35,290 bases of DNA from an uncultured bacterium (GCA_937948815.1 CALFAM010000289.1:1-35290); one strand, 5' to 3'. Positions 20,692 to 29,496 are shown, numbered from the stretch's first letter. The notes: a model not told the origin generated them from the letters alone. Translations and numbers: made by a program.

Positions 20692-21698
20692 GCCCTCAAG
20701 TTGACCATTTGCCGCAGGTCGACCGCGAGTAGCAGCTCGATCAGTTGTGGCTGTTCTGGATAGAAGGACTCCTGCATGCGGCTAAAGAGCTCGTACGCGG
20801 CGTCCATATTGCCGGATTGCTGTTGAGCCTCGCCGAACATGAAGAGCACGTTCTTCAACAGGCCGGCTTCGCCGACTCGCTCGGCAAGCTCGAGGGCGCG
20901 GGCGCCGTGCTGGCACGCACGCCCGAGGCGGCCGATCTGAACATAGGCGTGGCAGAGGTCGAGGTGAGCCCAGCCGCATCCCCGCTCGTCCTCGAATCGG
21001 CGCAGCCATCGCAAGCTGCGGAATGCGAGCTCGAAAGCGAGCGCATTGTCTTCGAGCATCGCGGCACAGTAGCCGAGGTTGAGCATCATCAACGCGCGTT
21101 TGGCGGACGGCTCTTCCGGCGTCAGCGCGAGGGCTCTGCGGTAGGCATCCCCCGCTTCTTCGAAACGGCTGTCGCCAGCCAGACAGTTGCCAGTTTGGTT
21201 GTGGGTGCTTGCCAGCCAGTCGCGCTTGTCGGTCGCCCGCGCGTGGTTGGTGGCCACCTGGGCGTAGAAGAGGCCCTTCTTGAAGTCTTTTTGCTGCTCG
21301 TAGATCCAGGAGAGGTTGTCAGCGGCGAGGAATGCGCTCGCGTCACTGGTTCGCCGCATCAGCACAGCACGCAACGGTCCCCGAACGCTCGTCGGGTCGT
21401 CGAGTGCGATCACGATTGCCGCGTGGTTGCAAAGTGCGCGGTCGATTCGATCAGGCTCGCCGAGTCGGCGAGCTTCTGCGAGGGCTTGCTCGTAGTAGTC
21501 GCGGGCTTCGACGAACCGGCCGTGTTGCTTTTCGATGAGCGCGGCTTTGGCGAGCGCGCTGTACCGCTCGTCGGAAGCTGGCGTCTCTCCCGCGGCCGCA
21601 GCAGTCTCCACAGATCCGGCTTGGGCCGGAAAAGGCTTCCTGATGCCAACCTGCGGGTGGGCTGCGTTGGGAGTGGGCTCGGCGTTGAGGATTTCCAT
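20688..21698 (-). CDS. TPR-repeat protein
   Basis: About 336 residues from ATG 21698. Tetratricopeptide-type helical pairs recur: YSALAKAALIEKQHGRFVEA, FLAADNLSWIYEQQKDFKKG, THNQTGNCLAGDSRFEEAGD, ALMMLNLGYCAAMLEDNALA, GWAHLDLCHAYVQIGRLGRA and NVLFMFGEAQQQSGNMDAAY. There is no signal peptide, so it is probably cytoplasmic and a protein-interaction scaffold. An in-frame ATG at 21854 exists, but the intervening codons overlie two GC hairpins and look untranslated; the ribosome site for 21698 is also poor (AGGAG only one base away), so the start is uncertain. It is coupled to the downstream exported protein. Confidence 0.8.
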   Translation of the reverse strand: MEILNAEPTPNAAHPQVGIRKPFPAQAGSVETAAAAGETPASDERYSALAKAALIEKQHGRFVEARDYYEQALAEARRLGEPDRIDRALCNHAAIVIALDDPTSVRGPLRAVLMRRTSDASAFLAADNLSWIYEQQKDFKKGLFYAQVATNHARATDKRDWLASTHNQTGNCLAGDSRFEEAGDAYRRALALTPEEPSAKRALMMLNLGYCAAMLEDNALAFELAFRSLRWLRRFEDERGCGWAHLDLCHAYVQIGRLGRACQHGARALELAERVGEAGLLKNVLFMFGEAQQQSGNMDAAYELFSRMQESFYPEQPQLIELLLAVDLRQMVNLRA

Positions 21699-22070
21699 GC
21701 TCCTGGTCGATCCGATTGGCGTACCGTTCTCGCTGGGTCCGATCTCTGTGGAAAAGCCAGACCTCGGACGACGCTGGGTCTTCGAGAGGCCAAGTCCTTC
21801 GGTGCCGAAGCCCCGTGCGGGGCGGACGACCCTGCCAGTATGACCGAACACCATCGCAGATCGTGTCAGCTTGGCGGCAGTAGACAGAGCTGCTTTCTGT
21901 CAGTCTCTCCTGAGATTGTCTGTTGTGTCAACGTTTTGTCAGCGTGCTGCTTGTCTGGTGTCCACGCCACGTTCTGCTCCAGTTCAGTCCGCGACGTATA
22001 ATCAAGCGCCCGAGCCAGGCTCCGGACCAGCGCCCGGCCACGATCTTCGTTCGGCAATTCGGCTCACACC
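21699..22070. other. divergent intergenic region with repeated TGTCA motifs
   Basis: Lies between the TPR gene (-) and the ABC permease gene (+). The plus strand carries TGTCAG or TGTCAA four times between about 21865 and 21942, and a GACAG/CTGTC hairpin near 21885-21900. Two short GC hairpins (CTTCGGTGCCGAAG and GCCCCGTGCGGGGC, about 21797-21821) lie nearer the TPR gene. The repeats could be operator sites; no known regulator motif was matched. Confidence 0.4.
21997..22002 (+). promoter_or_regulatory. candidate -10 box for the polysaccharide exporter operon
   Basis: An exact TATAAT about 70 bases ahead of the permease start. No good -35 hexamer is found at 16-18 bases, so the promoter may rely on an activator or another sigma-binding feature. 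Confidence 0.4.
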
Positions 22071-22844
22071 ATGCACAGCCATCTCTTTCTTCTTCGCGAG
22101 CTCGTGAAGCGCGATTTCAAGGCGCGCTATGTCGGCTCGGCATTCGGCTTCCTGTGGTCCTTCGTTCTTCCGATCTGGCAGCTGCTTCTCTTCACCTTCG
22201 TTTTCGCTGGGGTGATGGGGATCCGGCTTGAGGAAGGCGCCGTGACCGGCAGCTTCGCGGTCTTCGTCTTCAGCGGCCTACTGCCCTGGGCCGCGCTCAA
22301 CGAAGGTGTTACCCGAGGCACCACCGCCATCACGGACAATGCCGCTTTGGTGACCAAGCTGCGGTTCCCGTCGCGTCTCCTGATCGCCACGGTGGTGCTC
22401 ACCGCGCTCGTCCACGAAGCCATCGCCGGCACCGTCTTCTTGGCCTATCTCGCAGTGAGTCAGCAGCTTAGCTGGAGCACGCTGCCGCTCCTCGGGCTGG
22501 CGATTCCCCTCCAGGCCATGCTGACCTTCGGTCTCGGTCTCGGTCTCGCTGCGCTCAACGTCTACTTTCGTGACACCGCCCAACTGATCGGGATGCTTCT
22601 CTTCGGATGGTTCTACCTGACCCCGATCGTTTACCCACTCTCGATGGTGCCGGACAACCTGCAGCCGTGGGTGCGCGCGAATCCGTTGGCGACCCTCGTC
22701 CAGCTCTATCGATGCTCGATTCTCGGCGGTCAACCGCCCGGGCTGCGCGATGTGCTGGTGCTCCTGGCCACGACGCTTCTGGTATTCTTCGGCGGCGCCT
22801 GGCTCTTCCGTCGAACAGAGCCCGCATTCGTCGACGAGCTCTAG
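22071..22844 (+). CDS. wzm: polysaccharide ABC transporter permease (Wzm-like, ABC-2 family)
   Basis: 257 residues with six membrane helices. Family marks: N-terminal LVKRDFKARYVGSAFGFLWSF, LLPWAALNEGVTRGTTAITDN, KLRFPSRLLIATVVL and the late FGWFYLTPIVYPLSMVP with ANPLATLVQLYR. Such permeases pair with a Wzt-type ATPase to carry undecaprenyl-linked glycans (O-antigen, teichoic-type or capsule chains) across the inner membrane. Unusually the matching ATPase is not adjacent but about 8.5 kb downstream (31305), with exported-protein genes between. No ATPase gene lies closer. Confidence 0.93.
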   Translation: MHSHLFLLRELVKRDFKARYVGSAFGFLWSFVLPIWQLLLFTFVFAGVMGIRLEEGAVTGSFAVFVFSGLLPWAALNEGVTRGTTAITDNAALVTKLRFPSRLLIATVVLTALVHEAIAGTVFLAYLAVSQQLSWSTLPLLGLAIPLQAMLTFGLGLGLAALNVYFRDTAQLIGMLLFGWFYLTPIVYPLSMVPDNLQPWVRANPLATLVQLYRCSILGGQPPGLRDVLVLLATTLLVFFGGAWLFRRTEPAFVDEL

Positions 22845-23015
22845 GCGCAAACCAGCGAGCATGCGGATTCGCCGCCGGCCATTGCCGCCCGCGATCGATG
22901 CTTCGTAACCGTCTCGGCCCTTCTGGGCTGGTTCCAACTGGCCTTGAACTTGCTCTGCGCAATGGCAACCGCTCGAGCGCGCCCAACAATTCAGCCATTG
23001 CGAAGGAGACACTCG

Positions 23016-24734
23016 ATGATTCGCCAAGCCATTCGAGAGCGTCACAAGACGCTTCACATGATCTCTGCGTTGAGCACCTCTGCGCTGAGTGCCGTGCTCG
23101 TCGCCCTGACCGTCCTGAGCCTCCTGCCGGCCGCCGCGGAAGCCCAGGCCGCCGCCGGCGGCGCACGCAAGAAGGTCGAGCCGACCCAGCCGGAAGCTGC
23201 CTCGCCGTTGCCCAAGACCTTACTCGAACCACCGGATGGCAACTGGTTGGTCGATGAGTCGGGCATCGAGTACTTCACTTTCGAGGTTCCGAAGCGGAAC
23301 ATTCGCTACCGACGGGTCAACGAGGACACCATTCGGCTGGCCAGGGGGCCGCACCTCAAGGTGGTGTCCGAGTCCGAGACGGCCTTCACGATCAAGATCA
23401 TCAACAGCAAGTCCGTCCCGATGCCGCCGCCGCCGGCCGAGCCGACGCCAGAAGAGATCGCTGCGGCCGAGGCGGCCTACCGGGCCGACTTCGAAGAGGT
23501 CGATCGCCTGGCGTTCGAACCATTCGACCAGGGGCTTCCGCGCCACGGCCTCTGGCGGAATGGCCTCGACGTCGCGGATATGAATGGCGACGGCCACCTC
23601 GATATCGTCCACGGGCCCGCGCGCAAGAGCGGCACGACACCCGTGATCTTCCTTGGAGACAGCAAGGGCAACTGGGAGCTCTGGGAGACAGATTTTGCCG
23701 AGGCGCCCTATGACTACGGAGACGTCACCACCGCAGACTTCAACCGCGATGGCAAGCAAGACGTCGCCTTGGCCATGCACGCACGGGGCGCCATCGTCTT
23801 GATTGGCAACAACAAGGGGAAGTTCCGCATCTGGTCCAAGGGAATCGAGCTCGAGCTGCCGGGGCACGAGGGGCTTCCGGCGTTCACGTCTCGCTCCTTG
23901 GTGGCAGCGGACTGGAACGGCGATGACCTCACCGATCTGATGGTGCTGTCCGAGGGGCCGCGAGGGTTCGAGCATGTGGGCAAGAACGGCTCGAACGGAA
24001 TCATGTACTACCAGAACCGTGGCGACGGGTCGTGGGCCAAGTACACGGATCCAGATTCCCTGGTGTTCGGCGACGACATCGAGCCGGCGGACATCGACGG
24101 TGACGGCAAGCCCGAAGTGATCACCTCGACGAGTTACGCGGGTACCCGCAAGCTGGTCAACAAGTGGCTGGGGGACGGCAAGTGGGAATCCGTAGAGATC
24201 GACCTGCTGCGGCCCAGCGCGCTCGTCTGGTCCATCGCAGTCGGTGACTTCGACAACGATGGCCGTGCCGACGTAGCGGCTGGCTACCGCAACCGCGAGA
24301 ACGGCGTGCGAAGGACCGGTGTCGATCTCTACCTGGCCCGTGATGAAAACAAGTGGGAGCGCAAGCCAATGCTCTCCCGGGACGAAGAATCCGGCCAAAT
24401 CGACTTCCATGCACTGGCCACGGGCGACGTCGATGGCGACGGAAACCGAGACCTCGTTGCGACTTCCCGCGATGGGCGCCTTTTCCTCTTCCTTGGTGAC
24501 GGCAAGGGCGGCTTCGTCCGCGAGGTCGACGAGGCCATGGAGACACCGCTCGCCGGCTGCCGTGGATACGGTCTGCAAGTCATCGACCTCGACAACCAAG
24601 GCGGCGGCGAGATCGTCGCCACGTTCTCCGGGGAGAATTGCCCCGAAGGCGGCAGCATTCTGGTCTGGACCGCTGTCCCGAGCACCTCGGAAGAGAGCGC
24701 GACAGCGGTTGCCAGCACGCCAACTGACGACTGA
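23016..24734 (+). CDS. exported FG-GAP/VCBS repeat protein, seven calcium-type repeats
   Basis: 572 residues. A signal peptide (hydrophobic core ALSAVLVALTVLSLLPAAA, cleavage near AEA-QAA) is followed by a charged Pro-rich region with PPPPAEPTPEEIAA, then seven repeats each carrying a DxNxDGxxD-type loop: DMNGDGHLD (188), DFNRDGKQD (241), DWNGDDLTD (299), DIDGDGKPE (359), DFDNDGRAD (411), DVDGDGNRD (471) and a degenerate DLDNQGGGE (524). The spacing is 52-60 residues, as expected of a seven-bladed integrin-alpha-like propeller with bound calcium. GAAGGAG just upstream of ATG 23016 fixes the start. Function unknown; probably a surface or periplasmic binding protein. Confidence 0.87.
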   Translation: MIRQAIRERHKTLHMISALSTSALSAVLVALTVLSLLPAAAEAQAAAGGARKKVEPTQPEAASPLPKTLLEPPDGNWLVDESGIEYFTFEVPKRNIRYRRVNEDTIRLARGPHLKVVSESETAFTIKIINSKSVPMPPPPAEPTPEEIAAAEAAYRADFEEVDRLAFEPFDQGLPRHGLWRNGLDVADMNGDGHLDIVHGPARKSGTTPVIFLGDSKGNWELWETDFAEAPYDYGDVTTADFNRDGKQDVALAMHARGAIVLIGNNKGKFRIWSKGIELELPGHEGLPAFTSRSLVAADWNGDDLTDLMVLSEGPRGFEHVGKNGSNGIMYYQNRGDGSWAKYTDPDSLVFGDDIEPADIDGDGKPEVITSTSYAGTRKLVNKWLGDGKWESVEIDLLRPSALVWSIAVGDFDNDGRADVAAGYRNRENGVRRTGVDLYLARDENKWERKPMLSRDEESGQIDFHALATGDVDGDGNRDLVATSRDGRLFLFLGDGKGGFVREVDEAMETPLAGCRGYGLQVIDLDNQGGGEIVATFSGENCPEGGSILVWTAVPSTSEESATAVASTPTDD

Positions 24735-25121
24735 ACAAATTCTTGTGCAACCTCAGGAACCCTTGTGCGACGCGGCCCAATGTTGCTGTGGCATAAGGGT
24801 TTCCGGCCGTGTCGACGTCGTCAGCCCCGTGCTGAGCCGCCATCCTGGCCGTACTCATTTACTTAGAGGGGGTTGCGCACCGTGATACGCCCTGCTACAG
24901 TCCGGCGTCTAAAGCATTGAACCGGAGGTGATGTACCCACGCCTAGCTACCTGAGCAGAACGATCAATCCGCGTACTGCCGACTGATCGACCGCTCAGAA
25001 AAAACACGGAGTGCCAACAGGCAATGATTTCGGGCCATGAAACCCGAGTGCCTCGCGGCCACAATTAAGCTTCGACTTCTTCTAGACGAAGAGTCGATAC
25101 CTTCATGAGAAGGAGATCTCA
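24735..25121 (+). promoter_or_regulatory. 387-bp non-coding region with promoter and structured leader ahead of the first family-A gene
   Basis: A TTGCGC (24873-24878), 17-base spacer, TACAGT (24896-24901) promoter candidate gives a leader of about 215 bases. In it CTGAGC/GCTCAG (24951-24956 with 24993-24998) encloses CGATCA/TGATCG (24961-24966 with 24984-24989), followed directly by six A's. A second hairpin (25073-25096: CGACT/AGTCG then CTTC/GAAG) lies 13 bases ahead of AAGGAG (25110-25115). Ahead of the promoter, AACCCTT and AAGGGTT (24758-24801) form a long-loop stem after the FG-GAP gene. No known riboswitch consensus was recognised. Confidence 0.5.
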
Positions 25122-26471
25122 GTGAAAAAGCCGATTCTTCTCGGCGCGCTTGCCGTGTTGCTGGCGTTGGGTGGTCAGGCCTTTGCGACCATCGGCACCA
25201 TCGACAACGTTCCGGCAGCGACCCTGTTGATCCCGCACTTCCAGGTTGACGTGAGCGACGAAGCTTGCGCCGACCCGACTGCGGGTGTAACGACCTTGTT
25301 CTCGGTCAACAACGCTTCCGCCGATTCGACCGTGGCTCACGTCACGATCTGGACCGACTGGAGTGTTCCGTCCCTCGATTTCGACATCTTCCTGACGGGC
25401 TACGACGTCCAGACGGTCAACCTGCGCGACATCTTCTGCAACGGTAATCTGCCGCAGACGGGTACGGGCAGTAACAACAGCCCGGTCGGTCTTTTCTCGA
25501 CCGGTAGCCCGACCTTCGCCGCGACCTGCAACCAGTCGGCGACGCCTGGTGACGGTCCGTTCTACGTGCAGCCCTTCTCCGACCTGCTGATCCAGCAGCT
25601 CAAGGATTGGCACACCGGCGCAGCAGGCGCGGGTACTGGCGACTGCGCTGGTTCCGTCCAGGGTGACACGATTGCTCGCGGTTACATCACGATCGATAAC
25701 GTCTCCCAGTGCTCGGTCGAGTTCCCCTCGAACCCGGGTTACTTCGGTGGCGCCGATCCGATCGCGAACGAGGACAACGTCCTTTGGGGTGACTACTTCT
25801 TCGCCGATCCGGGCAACAACTTCTCGCAGGGCTTCACCTCGGTCCATATCGAGGGCGGCGCCGGTACCAACAGCCCGCACACCTTCTACGGTCGTTACAC
25901 CATCGCCAACGGCGAAGGTCCGGCCGTCGATGGTCGCGAGCCGCTCCCCACCACCATGGCTGGCCGTTTCGTCCAGGCTGGTGGCTTCGAGCAGACCACG
26001 CACTACGTGTGGCGCGAGGGTGGACCTGAGGTCAACGCCGTTGCTTGCGGCTCGACGCCTTCCTGGTTCCCGCTCGGCTTCACCAACACCACGGGCGGTG
26101 GCCCGGTGATCGTGTTCGACGAAATGGAGAACCCGTTCACGCCGACGCCGCAGACTGGCCCGTCCAACCCGCTGCCGCCTGAGGTGGTCGCCATCAACCT
26201 CCCGAATGAGACCAACGCTCTCGTCATCGGCAACACCTCCGGTGGAGCGCAGGTGCCTCAGCTCGAGGACGGTGGTTTCGACTTCGGTTGGGTCTACTAC
26301 AACCTGCAGAGTGAAGCGACGAACCCGACCTACGGCGATGACTTCGCCCAGGGTTGGCTCTCGATCGCGATTCAGGCCCTCGGCCGCTTCAGCGTCGGCT
26401 TCGACGGTATCCAGCTGGATAACGCGAACATGCCGATCGAAGACAATCCGGGCGAGCCCGTCGCTCCGTAA
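25122..26471 (+). CDS. exported protein, paralogous family A (copy 1), unknown function
   Basis: 449 residues from a GTG with a strong AAGGAG six bases ahead. A signal peptide (MKKPILLGALAVLLALGGQAFA, cleaved after residue 22) precedes a beta-rich, Gly/Asn/Thr-rich mature chain. It is paralogous to the protein at 33863: shared strings include PAATLLIP, AGVTTLF, DSTV, FDIFLTG, NLRDIFC, SPVG, GYITID, NNFSQGF, HTFYG, REPLP, and several aligned Cys (likely disulfides). I do not recognise the family and see no membrane anchor or sorting tail; it ends DNPGEPVAP. The strong ribosome site, long structured leader, clean terminators and a preference for GGT/CGT and GAC/AAC-type codons suggest an abundant protein; this is inference. 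Confidence 0.8.
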   Translation: MKKPILLGALAVLLALGGQAFATIGTIDNVPAATLLIPHFQVDVSDEACADPTAGVTTLFSVNNASADSTVAHVTIWTDWSVPSLDFDIFLTGYDVQTVNLRDIFCNGNLPQTGTGSNNSPVGLFSTGSPTFAATCNQSATPGDGPFYVQPFSDLLIQQLKDWHTGAAGAGTGDCAGSVQGDTIARGYITIDNVSQCSVEFPSNPGYFGGADPIANEDNVLWGDYFFADPGNNFSQGFTSVHIEGGAGTNSPHTFYGRYTIANGEGPAVDGREPLPTTMAGRFVQAGGFEQTTHYVWREGGPEVNAVACGSTPSWFPLGFTNTTGGGPVIVFDEMENPFTPTPQTGPSNPLPPEVVAINLPNETNALVIGNTSGGAQVPQLEDGGFDFGWVYYNLQSEATNPTYGDDFAQGWLSIAIQALGRFSVGFDGIQLDNANMPIEDNPGEPVAP

Positions 26472-26479
26472 GGTGTAGT

Positions 26480-26509
26480 CAGTGACGGTGGCTTCGGTCA
26501 CCGACACTG
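26480..26509 (+). terminator. first hairpin after family-A copy 1
   Basis: CAGTG-A-CGGTG (26480-26490) pairs with CACCG-A-CACTG (26499-26509): two 5-bp stems separated by an A/A mismatch, loop of 8, starting 9 bases after the stop codon. It acts together with the stronger hairpin that follows. Confidence 0.55.
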
Positions 26510-26517
26510 ATGCCTTG

Positions 26518-26553
26518 AATGTCTCCAGGGGGATCCTTCCTCCTGGAGACATT
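26518..26553 (+). terminator. intrinsic terminator after family-A copy 1
   Basis: AATGTCTCCAGG (26518-26529) pairs perfectly with CCTGGAGACATT (26542-26553), 12 bp, followed by a pyrimidine-rich tract (TCTGACTCTGCTCCTCTCCC). It separates family-A copy 1 from the family-B gene downstream, so copy 1 is probably transcribed on its own. Confidence 0.75.
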
Positions 26554-26709
26554 TCTGACTCTGCTCCTCTCCCTTCCTTTCCTTTCCCTCCGTCTTGTGT
26601 GCCGCTCGGTCCCCCGAGTGCGTCACCGCAGTCTTTTTTGGATACACTCGGACCACGCGTTCGAAATCGGTCCGAGCCGTCGCAGCCGGACATCAAGGAG
26701 GTTCCCACC

Positions 26710-29457
26710 ATGCCGTTGCGCTGCCGCGCCACCTGGCTGGCTCTTTTTCTCGTGGCACCAGCCGTCTCGTTGGTCATTCCAGCGACGCTCGCTGCCCAGT
26801 TTGATCCGAATAAGTCGCCTATCGATGAGCCGCCTCTCGATCGTTACGCAGGTTCAGAGCTCGAGCCCTATGCGATCATCGGGGACAACTCGGACTTCGA
26901 TGTCGACAACAATCTCTCTTTCGGCCAGAGCTTCTTCCATGATCTCGATGTGGCCGGGAACTTCCTTTTTGCCGCGGCAGGTCGCAACTTCGAGATCTAC
27001 AATGTCTCCACTGCGCCCAACCTCCCCAACCTCCCGACTTCGCGCGTAACCGCGCGCACCACCCTGCCGTTCTGGGGCAACGCGGACGGCGGTGGAAGCT
27101 TCTTCGTCAACTACATCCGGGCAGCCACGGACGACCTGGTCGCGATCGGCGTCGACGAGCAGGGTTTCTCGATCTGGAATACGACGAACAAGGCGTCGCC
27201 GCGGGTGTACTACCAGGACAAAGGTGTCGTCGCGCGGCAGCTTCACATCGTTCAAGACGGCAGCACCTACTGGGCATTCGTCGCCCACTCGGGCTCGGGC
27301 GGCGGCCTCATTCGCTACAACTTGAGCGCGGCGACCAGTCTCAGCAATTGCCTCGACGACAGCCCGGTCCAAACCAGCTGTGGCAGTGTCTACCAGGGCG
27401 AGGTCGGAACCTTCTCCGGCATCACCGCCCTCGCGGGTACCGGCGACTTCGTGGCGATCATTCCGCCAGGCGTCACCGCCTCGCGGCTCACGCTCTACAA
27501 CATGTCCAACCCGCTCAACCCGGTCGTTCGGATCAACGCGGGCACGCTCGGGACCTTCCCCGACATCGCGACCGACATTGCGATGTGGCAATCTGCTGGC
27601 AAGCTCTACCTGGCGGCACAGTTCCCGGCGACCACCAAGATCTACGATCTCAGCTGCGCGCTGACGAGCAGTTGTAGCCTGCCGGCGCCGGTCCGTACGT
27701 TGACGACGCCGGATCCGACCGGTGGTAACGAGACCACGATCAGTGCCTCGTCGACGGGGTCGCGTGACTTCCTCTACATCGGCAACAGCCGTCGCAGTGG
27801 CTGTGCGGCCCAGCGTGAATATCTCTTCGATGTCACCACGCCGTCAGCCGCGTTCGACATTTCGCCGAGCGTCAACGTCGAGGGCTATTGGGGCTGGTAC
27901 TACATGGACTGCGATACCGGCTTCAACAACATCAAACCTTGGCGTGGGTACTTCCACGGCGACACGTTCTACCGCGCGGCGCACAGTGGTCTCGATGCCC
28001 ACAAGCTCACGGGCGGCTCGCCGCCAATCGCAAGCTTCACGTGCGCCCCGGTCAATCCCTTCGTCGGCCAGTCTGTCGTCTGCACGGACACCTCGACGGG
28101 CGCGCCCGATCAGTGGTCGTGGACGTTCCAAGACGGCACGCCATCGACTTCGACGGCGCAGAATCCGACGGTCGTCTTCGGGTCGCAAGGCAGCAAGCAG
28201 GTGACCCTGGTGTCGACCAACGCCGCTGGCCCGAGCAACACGGCCACGGCGACCGTGAATGTGGTTGATCCGGCGCCGGATGTCTCGTCGGTCTCGTCGG
28301 ATGTGGCTGCAGCGCTCAATTGTTCGCAAGTGACGTTCACAGCCGAGGGTGCAACTGGCCAGACGCCACTGAGCTTCGACTGGGAAGTGAAGAATACTGC
28401 GGGCAGGATTCAGGAAACGGGCACGGGCAATCCGTTCATGTGGGACGTTTCGCCTACGCTCCCCGCGGGCAACTACACCGCCACGGTAACGGTCGACAAT
28501 GCGGTCGGACCGCCGGCGATGGCCACGAGCAGCCCTGTCACGATTTCCGCCTTGCCCCAACTGGCGTTCACCAACGGCCCCACCGCCGATCCCTTCACTG
28601 GCTCGACGGTTCAGTTCCACGTCGAAGCCGATGGCGCGACCGAGTGGAATTGGAACTTCGGCGACGGTACGGTCACCGGCTTCATCAGCGACCCGGTCGT
28701 TGGACCGAACCCGCAGCACACGTACACGCTTTCGGGTAACTACGACGTGACGGTACAGGTGCGTAATTGTGTCGAAGGTCCGCTGACCAGCGACCCGGTG
28801 AACATCGACGTGACGGTCGAGCCGCTCGACATCACCAGCTTCCGCGCGACGTGCCCGCTAGGCTTCTGCTTCTTTGACACGGGCGACGTGATCAGCTTCT
28901 CGGTCAACGTGCTCGGCACCCCGCAGGCGTACGAGTTCGACTGGGACGGTGATGGCATCCACGAGGAGATCTCGGCGACGCCCATCACCCAGCACATCTA
29001 CTGTGCGGCAGGCGCTTTCGAGCCGGTTCTGCGGGTTCGTCGCGGACTCGATCTCGATGTCTTGGCGGATACCAATGCCAATGCGTTGACGGTGGCCGCC
29101 GGCGATACCTGCTCCGCACCGCTATCGCCGACAACCCTCGTGGCGACGGCGTCCGGGAACGCCATCGCCTTGACCTGGATCGACCGAGCCAGCAACGAGA
29201 CCGGTTATCGGGTGTTGCGCCGCTCGGGTGTCGGAGAGCCGTTCCTCCCCATTGCCACGCTGCCGATCAACAGCAACGGGTTCTCGGACACCTCGGTCGA
29301 CACCAACACGCTCTACACGTACCAGATCCAGGTGTTCGCGCTCACCGGCGTCGGCAACAGCAATCAATCGTCCGCCACCTTGAGCACCGACATCTTCGCG
29401 GATAGCTTCGAGTCGGGCGATCTGACAGCTTGGTCGTCGACCGTCGGCGACTCTTGA
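26710..29457 (+). CDS. exported multidomain protein, paralogous family B (copy 1) with PKD-like and Fn3-like domains
   Basis: 915 residues; AAGGAGG seven bases upstream fixes ATG 26710. Signal peptide to about residue 29, mature start QFDPNKSPIDE. Residues 30-435 form a beta-rich, propeller-like domain shared with the next gene. Then come four PKD/immunoglobulin-like domains (about 437-520, 525-615, 615-705, 705-795) with WSWTFQDGTP, WNWNFGDGTV and FDWDGDG motifs, an Fn3-like domain (about 800-890: TLVATASGNAIALTWIDRAS, ETGYRVLRRSG) and a short tail IFADSFESGDLTAWSSTVGD. PKD and Fn3 domains commonly mediate surface or carbohydrate contacts. The tail is shared with copy 2 and may be a sorting or processing signal; it has no following membrane helix. 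Confidence 0.85.
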   Translation: MPLRCRATWLALFLVAPAVSLVIPATLAAQFDPNKSPIDEPPLDRYAGSELEPYAIIGDNSDFDVDNNLSFGQSFFHDLDVAGNFLFAAAGRNFEIYNVSTAPNLPNLPTSRVTARTTLPFWGNADGGGSFFVNYIRAATDDLVAIGVDEQGFSIWNTTNKASPRVYYQDKGVVARQLHIVQDGSTYWAFVAHSGSGGGLIRYNLSAATSLSNCLDDSPVQTSCGSVYQGEVGTFSGITALAGTGDFVAIIPPGVTASRLTLYNMSNPLNPVVRINAGTLGTFPDIATDIAMWQSAGKLYLAAQFPATTKIYDLSCALTSSCSLPAPVRTLTTPDPTGGNETTISASSTGSRDFLYIGNSRRSGCAAQREYLFDVTTPSAAFDISPSVNVEGYWGWYYMDCDTGFNNIKPWRGYFHGDTFYRAAHSGLDAHKLTGGSPPIASFTCAPVNPFVGQSVVCTDTSTGAPDQWSWTFQDGTPSTSTAQNPTVVFGSQGSKQVTLVSTNAAGPSNTATATVNVVDPAPDVSSVSSDVAAALNCSQVTFTAEGATGQTPLSFDWEVKNTAGRIQETGTGNPFMWDVSPTLPAGNYTATVTVDNAVGPPAMATSSPVTISALPQLAFTNGPTADPFTGSTVQFHVEADGATEWNWNFGDGTVTGFISDPVVGPNPQHTYTLSGNYDVTVQVRNCVEGPLTSDPVNIDVTVEPLDITSFRATCPLGFCFFDTGDVISFSVNVLGTPQAYEFDWDGDGIHEEISATPITQHIYCAAGAFEPVLRVRRGLDLDVLADTNANALTVAAGDTCSAPLSPTTLVATASGNAIALTWIDRASNETGYRVLRRSGVGEPFLPIATLPINSNGFSDTSVDTNTLYTYQIQVFALTGVGNSNQSSATLSTDIFADSFESGDLTAWSSTVGDS

Positions 29458-29465
29458 CCCACGAA

Positions 29466-29496
29466 GATCCCCTGACCCACGGGATCCCCTGACCCA
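29466..29496 (+). repeat. short tandem duplication after the family-B copy 1 stop
   Basis: GATCCCCTGACCCA occurs at 29466-29479 and again at 29483-29496 (17-bp period). A third TGACCCA begins at the stop codon itself (29455). It looks like slippage or duplication of the region just downstream of the stop. Confidence 0.6.

Noticed and set aside
23220..24599. A 459-codon frame antisense to the FG-GAP gene
   Set aside because: Its repetitive valine/aspartate character is the reverse complement of the calcium-loop repeats.
24903..25121. A known riboswitch (cyclic-di-GMP, cobalamin or SAM type) in the family-A leader
   Set aside because: None of the conserved core strings of these classes was found; only generic stems are supported.
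25119..26777. A 552-codon frame antisense to family-A copy 1
   Set aside because: It crosses the two terminator hairpins after copy 1 and has no motif; the plus-strand gene has a signal peptide, ribosome site and paralogue.
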